A DNA stretch of 64,000 nt from Sinorhizobium medicae (lineage in GTDB: Bacteria > Pseudomonadota > Alphaproteobacteria > Rhizobiales > Rhizobiaceae). Shown in pieces: positions 62,411 to 64,000 of the stretch (position 1 is its first letter; every line of letters begins with the position of its first letter). The stretch is taken from the NCBI RefSeq assembly GCF_007827695.1, contig NZ_VITA01000002.1, positions 186,001 through 250,000 of the forward strand, in the 5' to 3' direction. The notes beneath the pieces are model-generated. The model had not been told where the DNA came from. It was given only the letters and a program-made list of their open reading frames with translations, and did no database searches. Position numbers and translations under genes: made by a program.

Positions 62411-62581
62411 GGCATGTCTCCGGAATGGGCTGCCGCGAATTTCCGAGTATCCGACCCGATATTGGAACTTGCGGCATTCAGGGTGCTAAAAATTTGCGCG
62501 CATTCGATGAGATGCACGACGCCATAAAAGGGAAACAAGGAGATAGAGGGGGTCGTGCGCGCGATCAAGCGTAAACAGGGA

Positions 62582-63514
62582 TCACCACCTCCCCTGTAGC
62601 GACTGCACTGCGTGGTCGATGAAAGAGCGCACCTTCGGTGTTTCGGCCTGACGATCGAGGAAACAGGCGTAGAAATCGAGCGGTTCGTGATCCACGCGCG
62701 TGCCATCTTCGGCGGCGGCTTCTCCGAAAAGCGGCACGAGCAGGCCTTGCTCGAAAAACTGGTTGGCGATGAACGTGCCGAGCCGGGTAATGCCCGCGCC
62801 GGCGATTGCCATCTGGGCCAAAGTGTCGATGTCATTGCTGACGATCGTCGGGCGCAATTCGGGCTCGAAGCGAAGGCCATCACGAACGAAGGCCCAGCGG
62901 AAAAGCCGGCCGTGGCCGGCGAAGCGATAGATCAGGCAGTCGTGGTGCCGCAGATCCTCCGGGGTCTCGGGCCGGCCGCGCCGGGCGATGTAGGACGGCG
63001 CCGCGCATATCACCAGCGGAACCGAGCCGAGCTTTCGCGTAATGAGCCCCGGCTCGAGCTGCTGGGCAAAGCGAACGCTGATATCGATTCCTTCGCCTAT
63101 GTGGTCGATGCTGCGGTCTGTCACCACCAGTTCGATCGAGACATCCGGATATCGTGCTGCAAAGGATGGCACCAGGGGCGCAATGACATGGCGGCCGAAA
63201 GCCACGGAAGAGGCGATCTTCAGTCGACCGCGGGGTTCCTCGTTGAGAACCGACACGGCGGCCGCCGCCTGCTCGAGCTCGCTTATCACTTCGCGCACGC
63301 GGTCGTAATAAAGCCGTCCGGCTTCGGTCAGCCCCGATTGTCGGGTGGTGCGGACGAGAAGGCGAATTCCGAGCGCGCGCTCGAGCCGGGCGATGTTCTG
63401 GCTTGCAGCAGCCGGCGTGATCCCGAGCCTGCGGGCGGCTGCAGCGATGCTGCCTTCCTCCACGCTCCGCACGAAGCTTTCTATGCCCCGCAGGCTATCC
63501 ATTAGCAATTCCAT
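62582..63514 (-). CDS. LysR-family regulator
   Basis: The 310-residue protein has an N-terminal winged HTH (SIAAAARRLGITPAAASQNI, about 22-41), the linker helix and a substrate-binding domain with RGRLKIASSVAFGRHVIAPL and GIDISVRFAQQLEPG. It is of the DgdR/PA2877-like group often adjacent to its target. The divergent DUF2798 gene at 63644 is the closest; ptrB is downstream on the same strand with a 171-base gap. Confidence 0.92.
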   Translation of the reverse strand: MELLMDSLRGIESFVRSVEEGSIAAAARRLGITPAAASQNIARLERALGIRLLVRTTRQSGLTEAGRLYYDRVREVISELEQAAAAVSVLNEEPRGRLKIASSVAFGRHVIAPLVPSFAARYPDVSIELVVTDRSIDHIGEGIDISVRFAQQLEPGLITRKLGSVPLVICAAPSYIARRGRPETPEDLRHHDCLIYRFAGHGRLFRWAFVRDGLRFEPELRPTIVSNDIDTLAQMAIAGAGITRLGTFIANQFFEQGLLVPLFGEAAAEDGTRVDHEPLDFYACFLDRQAETPKVRSFIDHAVQSLQGRW

Positions 63515-63643
63515 CGAATGGCGAGCGACATTCGATAGTTTTGCTTAGTTCTGAACGAGCATGCAAGGGGCTACCGGAACATCTCCCGTCCGTATAGGTG
63601 AGGCGATCCGGTGGAACTCCGCCGCGGTCACCAGGAGATTTCG

Positions 63644-63919
63644 ATGTCTGAAGATATGATGAGTCCGCTCTACGCCGTGCGCAGCCGCAAGTTGCCGCCC
63701 ACCGCGGTGCCATACGTCTTCGCGTTTTTCATGTCGGCGATCATGGCTTTGCTGATGTGCAGCGTGATCGTTGCCGCAAACAGCGGTGTCGATCAGGGCT
63801 ATCCGGCACGCGTGGTCGGGGCATACGCCTTCGCCATGCCGGTCGCCTTCGTCTGCGTCCTGATCGTCCGTCCGCTCGTGATGCGGCTCGTCTCGATGGT
63901 ATGCCGAATGCCGGGTTGA
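63644..63919 (+). CDS. DUF2798 family membrane protein
   Basis: The 91-residue protein has two predicted helices (about 18-42 and 58-80), with RKLPPTAVPYVFAFFMSAIM and AYAFAMPVAFVCVLIVRPLV, the DUF2798 pattern. The family is small, integral and uncharacterised. CCAGGAGATTTCG precedes ATG 63644; the open frame from 63611 lacks that site. It is divergent from the LysR gene, which is a likely regulator. Confidence 0.85.
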   Translation: MSEDMMSPLYAVRSRKLPPTAVPYVFAFFMSAIMALLMCSVIVAANSGVDQGYPARVVGAYAFAMPVAFVCVLIVRPLVMRLVSMVCRMPG

Positions 63920-63957
63920 GCCGGACGCTGGCGAGGTTCCTTCGGCCCCTTGCGGGA

Positions 63958-64000
63958 CTAGCCTTCCAGATTGAGCCCGATGCCCCACGGATCGATGAGG
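63958..64000 (-). CDS. VOC-family protein, C-terminal end only
   Basis: Reading leftwards from the window edge, the last codons give LIDPWGIGLNLEG and a TAG stop at 63958-63960. DPWGIGLNLE is the final metal-Glu strand of VOC-fold (glyoxalase-like) proteins (usual form DPxGxxxELxE). Only 13 residues are inside the window, so the call is tentative. Confidence 0.5.
   Translation of the reverse strand, partial: LIDPWGIGLNLEG

Overview
The window reads as a chromosomal segment of a fast-growing alphaproteobacterial rhizobium, most likely Sinorhizobium/Ensifer of the S. meliloti - S. medicae group. The evidence is the bet operon carrying choline sulfatase (betI-betC-betB-betA), the APS-type cysH-cysD-cysN order, the DUF721 - DsbA lipoprotein - smc order, a 898-residue ppdK, and intergenic palindromes that look like the RIME and ABC-type mosaic repeats of rhizobia. 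Base composition is high G+C and even. I see no prophage, insertion sequence, integrase, plasmid functions or CRISPR array, so this is core chromosome with a few small scars. Family assignments come from reading the translations and were not checked by database search.

Layout. 1-8.4 kb: end of a DUF721 protein, a DsbA-like lipoprotein, a DUF559 protein, a RIME-like repeat, smc, a three-part palindromic mosaic element and ppdK. 8.5-16.4 kb: a small lipoprotein, a conserved unknown, a DUF1499 membrane protein, an MBL-fold hydrolase, tRNA-Gln(TTG), a large MscS channel, another lipoprotein, tRNA-Pro(CGG), a 47-residue membrane ORF and a decayed RelE/XRE toxin-antitoxin pair. 16.4-19.8 kb: cysH-cysD-cysN for sulfate activation and APS reduction. 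20.0-20.9 kb: two small secreted or membrane proteins. 20.9-26.4 kb: betICBA, which converts choline-O-sulfate to choline and then to glycine betaine, with a clear BetI-type operator in front. 26.6-37.4 kb: an HdeD-like membrane protein, an EAL-CBS-GGDEF protein, quinone oxidoreductase, a possible small transcript, DUF3750, asparaginase, two glutathione S-transferases, a LysR regulator and a PAS-GAF-GGDEF-EAL protein. 37.6-48.6 kb: L,D-transpeptidase, ohrR/ohr, a HerA-like ATPase, aldo/keto reductase, HAD dehalogenase with tam, a tyrosine phosphatase, alcohol dehydrogenase, an aminotransferase, a VOC protein and sodB. 48.7-64 kb: a second RIME-like repeat, a WYL regulator next to a LysE exporter, two c-type cytochromes, GNAT, a MerR regulator divergent from a class A beta-lactamase, PQQ glucose dehydrogenase, SelO, a homocysteine methyltransferase-family protein, DUF1697, oligopeptidase B, LysR, DUF2798 and the tail of a VOC protein.

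Working together. The best-defined systems are sulfur assimilation (cysHDN), osmoprotectant synthesis (bet, whose choline sulfatase also releases sulfate), peroxide defence (ohrR/ohr, sodB, SelO, GSTs) and c-di-GMP signalling (two GGDEF/EAL proteins). Most regulators sit divergent to their probable targets with readable inverted repeats between them (bet, ohr, the MerR regulator). No complete new defence or mobile system is visible. The most unusual items are the toxin-antitoxin remnant beside tRNA-Pro, the 23-codon ORF with its own terminator at 30.2-30.35 kb, the 16-bp hairpin spanning the betI stop codon, and an orphan LiuR-like operator at 41.44 kb.
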